Source: Sedimentibacter sp. zth1
GTDB taxonomy: Bacteria; Bacillota; Clostridia; Tissierellales; Sedimentibacteraceae
Reading direction: 5' to 3'
Assembly (NCBI RefSeq): GCF_017352195.1
Contig: NZ_CP071445.1
Location: 248,001-312,000 of the forward strand
Length of the DNA stretch: 64,000 nucleotides
The notes under the pieces were generated by a model. It saw only the letters and a program-made list of their open reading frames with translations, made no database searches and was not told the DNA's origin. Of the stretch, positions 46,504 through 55,015 are shown piece after piece (the stretch's first letter is position 1; each line of letters opens with the position of its first letter). The translations under genes and the position numbers were made by a program.

Positions 46504-47235
46504 ATGAAAAATAAAAAAATAAATATTTTTATATTTTTTTTAAGCTTGATTTTAGCATTTTTAGGTATAATTCAATTTACGAGTGCATCTGTAATACTTG
46601 AAAATAATAATTATTCAGATAAAAATATCGCTACATTAAAAATGCAACTAGATAAACTAGAGAATGATAGAAAAGAATTAATTGCAACAGTCTCATCTTT
46701 AAACCAACAAGTTGATTCTTTTAATGAAACTAATGAAAAGATTAAAGAGAATAATGACAAATTGCAAGAAGAATTAAATAAATACAAGATAATGTCAGGT
46801 GGATTCGATGTCAAAGGAGAAGGAATTGTAATAACAATACAAGACCCAAGCGAAGAAAATACTGAGCTTTTTCAAAATTATACTATAGCAAACCATTATT
46901 ATTTAATTCTATCGCTTATAAGTAATTTAAATTCTGCTGGTGCAGAAGCTATATCAATAAATGATCAAAGATATACATCATATACCGAAATAGTGCCTGT
47001 ATCTAATTTTCTAAATATTAATGGTAAACATATTGTAGCACCAATAGAGGTAAAGGTTATTGGGGATAAGAGAACACTTGAATCAGCAATTAATTTTATT
47101 GGTGGTGTAGTGGATCAAATGAAATCCTTAGGTTTTCAAATTGATATTGAACATAATAATGAAATAATTATTCATGGGTTAACTAAATTGAAGACGTTTA
47201 AATATTTAGAGCCATTTGAAGATGAATTTGAGTAG
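46504..47235 (+). CDS. DUF881 family protein, first of a tandem pair
   Basis: The 243-residue protein has a membrane helix (about 9-28), a coiled coil (about 40-95), and a C-terminal domain. The domain has the DUF881 pattern GFDVKGEGIVITIQDP, LISNLNSAGAEAISIND and ITVPIEVKVIG-like HIVAPIEVKVIGD. DUF881 proteins are linked to division in Firmicutes and Actinobacteria, but their exact function is unknown. It follows divIB by one base and is followed by a paralogue. Confidence 0.9.
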   Translation: MKNKKINIFIFFLSLILAFLGIIQFTSASVILENNNYSDKNIATLKMQLDKLENDRKELIATVSSLNQQVDSFNETNEKIKENNDKLQEELNKYKIMSGGFDVKGEGIVITIQDPSEENTELFQNYTIANHYYLILSLISNLNSAGAEAISINDQRYTSYTEIVPVSNFLNINGKHIVAPIEVKVIGDKRTLESAINFIGGVVDQMKSLGFQIDIEHNNEIIIHGLTKLKTFKYLEPFEDEFE

Positions 47236-47243
47236 GTGTATGT

Positions 47244-47987
47244 ATGGTAAAAACTTATTTATTAAAATTTTTTTTTATGATATTTGTGTTTACACTTATA
47301 GTTTTATCAATGAACTATTTTGACATAGATGTAAATTTAGATAATTTATTTAAAGTTAAGGCTATTGATTCTTTAACAAATTCAATTAAGAAGGTTGAAT
47401 TTGAAATTCAAGACATAAAGGAACAAATTATTTCTGATGAAAATAATTTGTTAAGTTGTCAAGCATTGCAAACTGATTATTATAATCAACGAATATCGCT
47501 TGTAGCAGGCATTGAGGATCTCAAAATGATTTGTGGGAATACTGATGTAAAAGGACCAGGTGTAACCCTGAGAATTGCCGATAACCTAACAGATGATAAT
47601 TTTAGCTATAATGACAAAATAGTTCATGATCTGGACGTAAGGTTAATAGTAAATGATTTAAATAATTTAGGAGCTGAAGCAGTAGCTATAAATGGAAAAA
47701 GGATAGTTAACACTACAGAAATAATATGCAGTGGACCTGTTATTAGTATCAATGGAGAAGTTGTAGCAGCACCTTTTTTTGTAAAAGCAATTGGTGACCC
47801 AGACAAACTTATTGAAGCAGTGAATTTAGAAAATTCTTATGCTTATACAATTAAGAGAGATTATGGAATTGATATTACTGCAATGAAAAATTACATTATA
47901 TCAATCTCAGGTAAAAAAGATAATCCTGACATTCAATACTCCGAATGTATTAAATGTGAAGAAAATGAAGATGAAGAAGGTGAGTAA
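47244..47987 (+). CDS. DUF881 family protein, second of a tandem pair
   Basis: The 247-residue paralogue has one N-terminal helix (about 7-24), a shorter coiled coil, and the same domain core: NTDVKGPGVTLRIAD, NDLNNLGAEAVAING and VVAAPFFVKAIGDP. It ends in a strongly acidic tail (CEENEDEEGE). Tandem DUF881 genes in front of sbp are common in Clostridia. The stop abuts the GTG start of sbp. Confidence 0.9.
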   Translation: MVKTYLLKFFFMIFVFTLIVLSMNYFDIDVNLDNLFKVKAIDSLTNSIKKVEFEIQDIKEQIISDENNLLSCQALQTDYYNQRISLVAGIEDLKMICGNTDVKGPGVTLRIADNLTDDNFSYNDKIVHDLDVRLIVNDLNNLGAEAVAINGKRIVNTTEIICSGPVISINGEVVAAPFFVKAIGDPDKLIEAVNLENSYAYTIKRDYGIDITAMKNYIISISGKKDNPDIQYSECIKCEENEDEEGE

Positions 47988-48332
47988 GTGTTATATGTAA
48001 TAACTGGTGGTTTGAGTGGTCTAGTATTAGGATTATCTGTACACAATATTTTTTTCTTTGATCCAATTTATTCAATTTATATTTATTTGTTAATTTTAGC
48101 AATAATAAATTCATTAGTAACTATAATAAGTAAAAAAAATATGGAAGATTTTCAAATTAAACATTGCTTTATATACGTATTTGTTGATATAATAATAGCG
48201 TTAATATTGGGATTCTTGGGAGAATATTTAGGACTTCCGTTATATCTTGTTGCAATATTTGCATTTGGAAATAATATATATAAAAATCTATACTTGCACA
48301 TAAATAACTTTATTAAGAAAAAAAGAGTATAA
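47988..48332 (+). CDS. sbp: Small basic protein Sbp (DUF1290)
   Basis: A GTG start directly after the upstream stop, with GAAGGTGAG as ribosome site, gives 114 residues. At least three hydrophobic helices and a Lys-rich end (NNFIKKKRV) are seen. ITGGLSGLVLGLSV and LGFLGEYLGLPLYLVAIFAFGN fit the DUF1290 family, called small basic protein in Bacillus, located just upstream of the ftsA-ftsZ region. Function is unproven. ftsA is absent here and ftsZ follows directly. Confidence 0.85.
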   Translation: MLYVITGGLSGLVLGLSVHNIFFFDPIYSIYIYLLILAIINSLVTIISKKNMEDFQIKHCFIYVFVDIIIALILGFLGEYLGLPLYLVAIFAFGNNIYKNLYLHINNFIKKKRV

Positions 48333-48401
48333 ATTTATTATAATATATGTTATACTATTTTATAAAATAACGAAAATAACTCTTGAGTAGGAGGTTAATA
48401 T

Positions 48402-49481
48402 ATGTTTGAATTCGACGCAAAAAATGAAGGACTAGCTAATATTAAAGTTATTGGTGTAGGCGGTGGGGGTAACAACGCAGTAGATAGAATGATTGAAGCT
48501 GGTGTAAAAGGTGTTACTTTTGTAGCTATCAATACTGATAAACAACAGTTAGAACGTTCAAAAGCAGAAGTAAAATTTCAAATTGGAGAGAAATTAACAA
48601 ATGGACTTGGAGCAGGTGCTAAGCCTGAAATAGGTGAAAAAGCAGCTGAAGAAAATAAGTCTGATATAGTAGATTTAGTTACTGGAGCCGATATGGTTTT
48701 CATTACCGCTGGAATGGGTGGAGGAACTGGAACAGGTGCTGCTCCATTCATAGCTAATGTAGCGAAAGCACAAGGTATATTGACAGTAGCTGTTGTAACA
48801 AAACCATTTATGTTTGAAGGCATGAAGAGATCTAAAAATGCTGAAATTGGACTAAAAAAATTGAAAGATAATATTGATTCTTTAGTTATAATTCCAAATG
48901 ATAAGTTACTTGAGATTTCTGATAAAAAAACAACTATGACTGAAGCCTTTAATTTTGCTGATGAAGTTTTGAGACAAGGTATATCTGGAATTTCAGACCT
49001 TATCGCAATTCCAGCAATGTTAAATTTAGACTTTGCCGATGTTAAATCTATTATGCAAGGTCAAGGTCTAGCGCATATGGGTATAGGTTTTTCTAGTGGA
49101 GAAAACAGAGCGGTTACTGCAGCTAAACAAGCAGTACAAAGTCCTCTTCTTGAAACTTCAATTAATGGTGCTAGAGGTGTTATACTTAACATCACTGGTG
49201 GCCTAAGCATGGGTATACATGAAGTTAATGAAGCTGCTAGGCTAATACAAGAAGCTGCAGATCCTGAAGCAGAGATTATTTTTGGTGCTAACGTAGAAGA
49301 AGAAATGGGAGACTCAATAAAAGTAACAGTTATCGCTACTGGATTTGGGCATGAGCAAGAAGATAAAGTTGTATTCAATGTAGATAATAAGGAAGATACA
49401 AAACAACAAAATCAGGATAGAAATGTTTCTAATGATAAAGATCCTTTTGATTTTGAGTTACCTGTATTTTTAAAAAAATAG
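48402..49481 (+). CDS. ftsZ: Cell division GTPase FtsZ
   Basis: The 359-residue protein has [18 protein letters not shown], the tubulin signature [33 protein letters not shown] and the linker after about residue 320. The C-terminal peptide [13 protein letters not shown] is the expected binding site for membrane tethers. Since ftsA is not in the cluster, the tether (FtsA elsewhere, or SepF) must be encoded outside this window. AGGAGG precedes the ATG; a terminator follows. Confidence 0.97.
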   Translation: MFEFDAKNEGLANIKVIGVGGGGNNAVDRMIEAGVKGVTFVAINTDKQQLERSKAEVKFQIGEKLTNGLGAGAKPEIGEKAAEENKSDIVDLVTGADMVFITAGMGGGTGTGAAPFIANVAKAQGILTVAVVTKPFMFEGMKRSKNAEIGLKKLKDNIDSLVIIPNDKLLEISDKKTTMTEAFNFADEVLRQGISGISDLIAIPAMLNLDFADVKSIMQGQGLAHMGIGFSSGENRAVTAAKQAVQSPLLETSINGARGVILNITGGLSMGIHEVNEAARLIQEAADPEAEIIFGANVEEEMGDSIKVTVIATGFGHEQEDKVVFNVDNKEDTKQQNQDRNVSNDKDPFDFELPVFLKK

Positions 49482-49545
49482 AAATTAAATTTAAGTGTAA
49501 AGAAGTATAATATAGAAATAAATTATTATATTAATATATAATATG

Positions 49546-49575
49546 GGATACAATATGTTTATGTATCCTTTTATT
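49546..49575 (+). terminator. Intrinsic terminator after ftsZ
   Basis: GGATACA (49546-49552) pairs with TGTATCC (49562-49568) across a 9-base loop and is followed by TTTTATT. The stem is short, so efficiency may be moderate. Confidence 0.7.
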
Positions 49576-49623
49576 ATGAAAAAGAAAAATTACAATAAAG
49601 TACAAGATAAAGGATGAAAAATA

Positions 49624-51222
49624 ATGATAACAGTAACAGAATTGAGCTTGCAGTTTGGCGGAAGTAAATTGTTTAGTGATGTAAACTTAAAATTTACAAC
49701 AGGCAATTGTTATGGAATTATCGGTGCGAATGGAGCTGGTAAATCAACTTTCTTAAGAATATTATCAGGAGAAATTGAGAGTTATACAGGAGATATTTCA
49801 ATACAAAAAAATATAAGAATGTCTGTTTTAAAGCAGGACCATTATCAATTTGATGAAAAACAAGTGCTTGAAACGGTTATTATGGGAAATGCAAGATTAT
49901 ATGAAATAATGAAAGAAAAAGATGCTCTTTATGCAAAAGAAGATTTTACAGAAGAAGATGGGATTAAAGCTTCTGAGCTTGAAGGTGAGTTTGCAGAAAT
50001 GAATGGTTGGGAATCTGAAACAGAAGCAGCACAAATACTACAAGGATTAGGTATAGGTTCAAATTCACACTATTCGTACATGAAAGATCTAAATGGTGGA
50101 GAAAAAGTAAAGGTGTTATTAGCTCAAGCTCTTTTTGGCCAACCAGGGATAATTTTATTAGATGAGCCTACTAATAACCTTGATATTCAATCAATAATGT
50201 GGTTAGAGGATTTTCTATTTAATTTTAGTGGAACAGTTATAGTTGTATCGCATGATAGACACTTTTTAAATAATGTATGTACTCACATTGTAGACATAGA
50301 TTATAAAAAAATCAAAATGTATGTTGGAAACTATGATTTTTGGTATGAATCAAGTCAGTTAGTGCAAAGACTTATCAAAGACCAAAATAGGAAAAATGAA
50401 GATAAAATAAAAGAACTACAAAACTTTATCCAAAGATTTTCTGCTAATAAATCTAAATCTAAACAAGCAACTGCGAGAAGAAAGATGTTGGATAAATTAT
50501 CAGTAGAAGAAATGCCTTCTTCATCAAGAAGATATCCATTTGTTGGATTCAAACCTGATAGAGAGGTTGGTAACGAAATACTAACAGTAGAAGGATTGTC
50601 TAAAACAATAGATGGTATAAAAATAATAAATAATATTTCATTTAGAGTTAATAAGGGTGATAAAATTGCTTTTGTATGTGATACTGAACTTGCTCAAACA
50701 ACATTGTTTAAAATTTTAGCAGGTGAGATTGAACCAGATGAAGGAAAATATAAATGGGGAACTACAACAACTACATCATATTTTCCTAAGGACAACTCAG
50801 CGTATTTTAATGAATGTGATCTGAATTTAGTTGATTGGATGAGACAGTATTCTGAAGAACAATCAGAAAGCTTTTTAAGAGGTTTCTTAGGTAGAATGCT
50901 TTTCTCTGGAGATGATGTATTTAAACATGCTAAAGTTCTTTCTGGTGGAGAAAAAGTACGTTGTATGCTTTCCAGAATGATGCTTTCAGGTTCAAATGTG
51001 TTAATGCTTGATCAACCTACTAATCATTTAGATTTGGAGTCAATAACAGCTTTAAATAATGGATTGCTTGATTTTAAAGAGATTATATTATTCTCTTCAC
51101 ATGACCATCAGTTAATACAAACAATTTCAAACAGAATTATAGAAATTACAAAAGAAGGTATTATTGATAGATTGATGTCATACGATGATTACTTAGAAAG
51201 AAAAGAAACAAATAGCTTATAA
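49624..51222 (+). CDS. ABC-F family ATPase, YkpA/YbiT-like
   Basis: The 532-residue soluble protein has two ABC domains and no membrane segment. NBD1 has an intact Walker A (GANGAGKST), signature LNGGEKVKVLLAQAL and Walker B LLDEPTNNLD. The interdomain linker is charged (about 255-300). NBD2 is degenerate: the Walker A region reads CDTELAQTTLFKI without the lysine, and the catalytic Glu is Gln (LMLDQPTNHLDL), while its signature LSGGEKVRCML is kept. ABC-F proteins act on the ribosome in translation control or antibiotic protection. Which of these applies is unknown. The gene stands alone between terminators. Confidence 0.92.
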   Translation: MITVTELSLQFGGSKLFSDVNLKFTTGNCYGIIGANGAGKSTFLRILSGEIESYTGDISIQKNIRMSVLKQDHYQFDEKQVLETVIMGNARLYEIMKEKDALYAKEDFTEEDGIKASELEGEFAEMNGWESETEAAQILQGLGIGSNSHYSYMKDLNGGEKVKVLLAQALFGQPGIILLDEPTNNLDIQSIMWLEDFLFNFSGTVIVVSHDRHFLNNVCTHIVDIDYKKIKMYVGNYDFWYESSQLVQRLIKDQNRKNEDKIKELQNFIQRFSANKSKSKQATARRKMLDKLSVEEMPSSSRRYPFVGFKPDREVGNEILTVEGLSKTIDGIKIINNISFRVNKGDKIAFVCDTELAQTTLFKILAGEIEPDEGKYKWGTTTTTSYFPKDNSAYFNECDLNLVDWMRQYSEEQSESFLRGFLGRMLFSGDDVFKHAKVLSGGEKVRCMLSRMMLSGSNVLMLDQPTNHLDLESITALNNGLLDFKEIILFSSHDHQLIQTISNRIIEITKEGIIDRLMSYDDYLERKETNSL

Positions 51223-51230
51223 ATATAATA

Positions 51231-51263
51231 AAAAACACAGATATAAATTCTGTGTTTTTATTG
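51231..51263 (+). terminator. Intrinsic terminator after the ABC-F gene
   Basis: AAAAACACAGA (51231-51241) and its 11-base complement (51249-51259) form a stem with a 7-base loop, ending in a T-run. Confidence 0.85.
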
Positions 51264-51289
51264 ATTTTATTATCTTCATGGAGTAGAAT
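51261..51289 (+). promoter_or_regulatory. Promoter of the XRE-cupin gene
   Basis: TTGATT (51261-51266) and TAGAAT (51284-51289) have 17-base spacing, immediately downstream of the terminator and about 30 bases before the start codon. Confidence 0.6.
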
Positions 51290-51320
51290 TAATAAATAAG
51301 ATATATAAAGGAAATTTTTT

Positions 51321-51872
51321 ATGAATGGAAATAAATTACGTAATCTAAGAAAAGAAAAAGAATATACGATTGAGTATTTAGCAAATCTTTCAGGATTTAC
51401 AGCTAGCTATATTTCACAAATTGAAAGAAATAAGATAGAGCCTTCTCTTAGTGCTTTAAATAAAATTTGTGACATTTTAAATGTGTCTTTATATTATTTT
51501 ATAGAAGATGATAGTAAAAAAACTAATATTATAAGAAGTGAACAAAGAAAAGTTATTACTTCAAAAGATAAAAAAAGTTTTAGCTTTTTAACACCTTTAG
51601 GAGGTGAAGGTGGATTTAATCCCAAATTTTATGTTTATGAAATTAAGCTAAGTCAAAACGAGTGGGATAGTGAAACTGAACATATCTTAAGTTGTCATAA
51701 ATGCATAATAGCGAAAAAAGGAACTGTTCTTATAGAATTTAGTGATCATAATGAATTGATTATTACTGGAGATAGTATTTATATTAATTCTAATATTCCA
51801 CATAGGTGTTATAATCCTACTGATCAAGAAATAGAAGTTATGTGCATATTATCTGAATTAGATTTATCATAA
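51321..51872 (+). CDS. XRE-family regulator with C-terminal cupin domain
   Basis: Residues 5-60 form an XRE helix-turn-helix (LRKEKEYTIEYLANLSGFTASYISQIERN in shorter conserved pieces). Residues about 100-183 form a cupin beta-barrel with GDSIYINSNIPHRCYNP, the typical effector-binding half. Regulators of this class often control amino-acid, polyamine or peptide metabolism genes. No ligand can be assigned. The gene has its own promoter and is followed 71 bases later by a 57-residue gene, probably in the same transcript. Confidence 0.9.
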   Translation: MNGNKLRNLRKEKEYTIEYLANLSGFTASYISQIERNKIEPSLSALNKICDILNVSLYYFIEDDSKKTNIIRSEQRKVITSKDKKSFSFLTPLGGEGGFNPKFYVYEIKLSQNEWDSETEHILSCHKCIIAKKGTVLIEFSDHNELIITGDSIYINSNIPHRCYNPTDQEIEVMCILSELDLS

Positions 51873-51943
51873 TATTAATGTATAAATATATTTTAAATAT
51901 TAATAATAATAGATATAAACAATCTTTTAGAAGGAGAAATAAC

Positions 51944-52117
51944 ATGGTAAAAACCTTTGAAGAAATAAAAAATAATTTTATTAATGCTACACTTGATGAA
52001 AAAATAAAAATTTATACAACAACTGAGAACTTATCTGTCGAACAATTTAAGGAATTGCTTGGATACTACCCTTTAAAACATCTTGATAAATTAGAAAGAG
52101 CAGTGAATGGTAATTAA
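51944..52117 (+). CDS. Small hypothetical protein, 57 residues
   Basis: ATG 51944 with AAGGAG (51931-51936) upstream gives MVKTFEEIKNNFINATLDEK and then a mainly helical, soluble protein ending LDKLERAVNGN. The upstream 22 codons of the open frame are rejected because they have no ribosome site. It shares the transcript of the XRE-cupin gene and ends at a terminator. I do not recognise the family. Confidence 0.65.
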   Translation: MVKTFEEIKNNFINATLDEKIKIYTTTENLSVEQFKELLGYYPLKHLDKLERAVNGN

Positions 52118-52123
52118 AATTAG

Positions 52124-52154
52124 ACCGTATCATAAAAATTGATACGGTTTTTTG
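52124..52154 (+). terminator. Intrinsic terminator after the small gene
   Basis: ACCGTATCA (52124-52132) and TGATACGGT (52140-52148) form a perfect 9-bp stem followed by TTTTTTG. Confidence 0.9.
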
Positions 52155-52224
52155 TTGTTTGAAAATAATTTTTTAGGGTATTAATTTAATGTAGCGCCTT
52201 GAAAATCAACACATAGCAGTGTAT

Positions 52225-52246
52225 TGTAAATTGTTAACAATTTACA
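52225..52246. repeat. 22-bp perfect palindrome upstream of gntR-like gene
   Basis: Positions 52225-52246 read identically on both strands, with the centre GTTAAC flanked by TGTAAATT and AATTTACA. It ends 15 bases before the -35 box of the GntR-family gene. The symmetry without a spacer suits a dimeric protein site or an AT-rich repeat remnant; autoregulation by the GntR protein is a guess. Confidence 0.6.
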
Positions 52247-52261
52247 GATAACAATTAACTA

Positions 52262-52289
52262 TTGACAACTCTTAATTATAAAGTATAAT
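52262..52289 (+). promoter_or_regulatory. Promoter of the GntR-family gene
   Basis: TTGACA (52262-52267) and TATAAT (52284-52289), both consensus, are 16 bases apart, about 50 bases before the TTG start. Confidence 0.75.
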
Positions 52290-52339
52290 ATGTATATAAG
52301 TTAAATATTTCTTTAACAAACTTTGTTGGGGGTGGATTA

Positions 52340-53002
52340 TTGAAAATTCAAAACACATATAAAACTATAAGAGAAGAAGTTGCTATAGTTCTTAGGAACA
52401 AAATCTTAAGAGGTGATATACAACAAGGTGATCATATTATTGAATCTGATATTGCAGATGAGTTGGGTATAAGTCGTGGACCAGTTAGAGAAGCATTAAG
52501 ACAATTAGAGCAAGAAGGATTAATATCTTATTCTGCACGAAGAGGATGTACTGTGAAAACTATTTCAGCGAAAGATGCAGAAGAATTATACATAATAAGA
52601 GCAGCTTTAGAAGTGCTTGCAGTAGAAAAGTGTTCTTGTAAATACAGTGAAGAAACACTAAAAAAAATGGAGCATTTGGTTAGTAAAATGGGTGAATATG
52701 CTAAAACAAATGATTTGATACATATAGTTGAGTGTGATCAACTATTTCATGAATGTATAGTTCTAGAAGCTAAAATGAGCAAATTACATGAAATGTGGTG
52801 TTCCCTTAATAGTTCTAATGCAATAATTTTTTATGCATTATATCATACCAAGTATTCACCAAATGAAAAACTACCGGACAATCATTCAATTATAATTGAT
52901 TCTCTTAGAAGTGGTGATACTTATAAAGCAAGTAGAGATATTGAGGATAACTATATGGTGGTTTCAAAAAACCTTTATAAGAATGAAAAAGGTTTAGAAT
53001 AA
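52340..53002 (+). CDS. GntR-family regulator with FCD domain
   Basis: A TTG start with GGGGGTGG just upstream gives 220 residues. Residues 10-75 are the winged helix (RNKILRGDIQQGDHIIESDIA, ELGISRGPVREALRQLEQEG in separate blocks). Residues 85-210 are an all-helical FCD ligand domain. Part of the FCD metal site is seen (CDQLFHECIVLEA, NHSIII), but the last His usually near the C-terminus reads DNYM. FCD regulators sense organic acids or sugar acids. Being just upstream of oppA and co-directional, it is a candidate regulator of the peptide transporter. Confidence 0.9.
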   Translation: MKIQNTYKTIREEVAIVLRNKILRGDIQQGDHIIESDIADELGISRGPVREALRQLEQEGLISYSARRGCTVKTISAKDAEELYIIRAALEVLAVEKCSCKYSEETLKKMEHLVSKMGEYAKTNDLIHIVECDQLFHECIVLEAKMSKLHEMWCSLNSSNAIIFYALYHTKYSPNEKLPDNHSIIIDSLRSGDTYKASRDIEDNYMVVSKNLYKNEKGLE

Positions 53003-53171
53003 TAATGAATTAAGAATTAAATTAATTTTTAAAAACCTTTACATTAAAAATATGAAATGAAAAAGGTTTGTTTAGTTGCGCCTGTGAAGTTAAAAAAATA
53101 ACAAACAGGAAAAACATGGTTATAATATTAAATTATAATATAAATAGTAAAAAAATTCTTGGAGGCAGAAA

Positions 53172-54908
53172 ATGAAAGCAAAGAAAATTTTAGCTGTTTT
53201 ATTGGCAGTAGCAATGACATTTAGTATTGCTGGATGTGGTAAATCAGACAAAAATGACGAAAACAGTACAAACAATGATTCAAGTAACAATGTAGTCAAT
53301 GAAGGAAATGATTCGAATGCAGGTGAAAAAACAACAGATCTTGATGGCAATCAATACTATAATACATATTTAGCTTCAGATCCTACATCACTTGATGTAT
53401 CACTTCGTTCTGATTCTTACTCTAGTACAATTATATCTAACGTTAATGAAGGTTTAGTAAGATTAGAAGACAGAGATGGTGATTACTTTATGGCACCAGG
53501 AGATGCACAAACTTGGGAAACAAGTGAAGATGGCAAAGTTTGGACTTTCCACTTAGGTGATAATAAATGGTCAGATGGAGAACCAGTTACTGCACAACAA
53601 TATGTGTATTCATTACAACGTAGTGCAAAACCTGAAACAGGATGTCCAAATGGTTGGTTCTTAACACCAGTTTTAAATTATGATGAAATTAGTAAGGGTG
53701 AAAAGGATGTATCAGAGTTAGGTGTAAAAGCTATTGATGAAAAAACACTAGAAATTACTTTATCAAATGTAACACCAGCTTTCTTGGAAATGTGTAATGG
53801 TACAATTTATTACCCACAAAGAGAAGATAAAGTAAAAGAGTGGGGAGAAAAATATGGTTCAGAAGCTGAATTTACCGTTTACAATGGACCATTCGTTCTT
53901 GATAGCTGGACACATAACAGTGCTTTAGTTCTTAAGAAAAATCCTAATTATTGGAACGCTGATGCTGTTAAACTAGATACTGTTAATTTAGCTGTCATGC
54001 AAGATACTACTACTATAATTAACGCATATAAAAGTGGTGATTTAGACGAAGTAGGTGTTAGTACTCAAGAGTGGTTAGAAGAGTTTAAAGGTGATGAAAA
54101 TTCTAAATATAGTAACTATACAACTCAAGGATTAACATTTAACTTCTATAATACTAAAGATAAGTTATTTAAAAATGAAAACATACGTAAAGCATTTACA
54201 TTAAGTATTAATCATGAAGATATAAACGAGATGTGTTTTGGTGGTTTAAGGGTTCCTACATATGGATGGGTTGTACCAACAATATCAGTTGGTGAAACTA
54301 ACTTCCGTAAAGCTGCAGGTGATCCAATATTAGATCAAAAAGCAAAATTAGAAGCTGATGGAGAAACTCCAAAAGACTTATTAATAAAAGGTATGGAAGA
54401 ATTAGGCTTAGGTGACGATCCTTCAACATTAGACGTAACATTATCTCTTGCTGGAACAAGTGATTGGTTCCGTACTTATGGTGAATATTTACAACAAGTA
54501 TATGCTGAAGAGTTAGGTGTAAATATGAAAATCAGTTTTTCTGAGTGGGCAATATTTGAACCTAACATAAAAAATGGTAATTATCAAATTGCTTATATGA
54601 GTTGGGGTGCATATTACAATGACCCATATGATGTTTTAAGTGTATTTAAATCTAAATGGGACCAAGTTGGTACTGGTTGGGTAAATGAAAAGTATGACGA
54701 ACTAATAGATCAGGGTGCTATTGAAATGGATGCTCAAAAAAGATTACAAAATTATATAGACGCTGAAAAAATTCTTATGGATGAAGCAATTGTTTGTCCA
54801 TTAGCAGCAGGAACAGTAAACTCATTCTATCAAAACTATGTATATGGATATTCAAGCTTAGGATTTAGTAGCAATGGATTTAAAGATATGTATACAATGG
54901 GTAGATAA
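53172..54908 (+). CDS. oppA: Oligopeptide ABC transporter substrate-binding lipoprotein
   Basis: The 578-residue protein has a lipoprotein signal peptide with lipobox SIAGC (Cys22). An Asn/Ser-rich linker (about 27-60) is followed by an SBP_bac_5 domain: YLASDPTSLDVSLRS, GLVRLEDRDGDYFMAP, TWTFHLGDNKWSDG-like VWTFHLGDNKWSDGEPV, and NEKYDELIDQG near the end. It captures peptides outside the membrane for OppBCDF. TTGGAGGCAG precedes the ATG. A hairpin between oppA and oppB could raise oppA over the rest of the operon. Confidence 0.93.
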   Translation: MKAKKILAVLLAVAMTFSIAGCGKSDKNDENSTNNDSSNNVVNEGNDSNAGEKTTDLDGNQYYNTYLASDPTSLDVSLRSDSYSSTIISNVNEGLVRLEDRDGDYFMAPGDAQTWETSEDGKVWTFHLGDNKWSDGEPVTAQQYVYSLQRSAKPETGCPNGWFLTPVLNYDEISKGEKDVSELGVKAIDEKTLEITLSNVTPAFLEMCNGTIYYPQREDKVKEWGEKYGSEAEFTVYNGPFVLDSWTHNSALVLKKNPNYWNADAVKLDTVNLAVMQDTTTIINAYKSGDLDEVGVSTQEWLEEFKGDENSKYSNYTTQGLTFNFYNTKDKLFKNENIRKAFTLSINHEDINEMCFGGLRVPTYGWVVPTISVGETNFRKAAGDPILDQKAKLEADGETPKDLLIKGMEELGLGDDPSTLDVTLSLAGTSDWFRTYGEYLQQVYAEELGVNMKISFSEWAIFEPNIKNGNYQIAYMSWGAYYNDPYDVLSVFKSKWDQVGTGWVNEKYDELIDQGAIEMDAQKRLQNYIDAEKILMDEAIVCPLAAGTVNSFYQNYVYGYSSLGFSSNGFKDMYTMGR

Positions 54909-54948
54909 TTAAGTATACAATGAGCAGATAATATAGTATTTAATAATT

Positions 54949-54972
54949 GGGCAACCTAATCGTTGCCCTTTT
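54949..54972 (+). terminator. Intercistronic hairpin between oppA and oppB
   Basis: GGGCAAC (54949-54955) and GTTGCCC (54962-54968) form a 7-bp GC-rich stem with a 6-base loop, followed by TTTTC. It looks like a partial terminator or an mRNA 3'-end stabiliser giving more oppA than oppBCDF transcript. Confidence 0.65.
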
Positions 54973-55015
54973 CATAACATTGGTTAGATTACGTAATTTT
55001 GAAGGGAGATTTAAG

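Noticed and set aside
52983-53068. Direct repeat ATGAAAAAGGTTT at 52983 and 53056, plus inverted AAACCTTT at 53033
   Set aside because: Possibly a terminator-like hairpin with a 21-base loop after the GntR gene, but the sequence is A-rich and one copy is coding; not strong enough to call a regulatory site.
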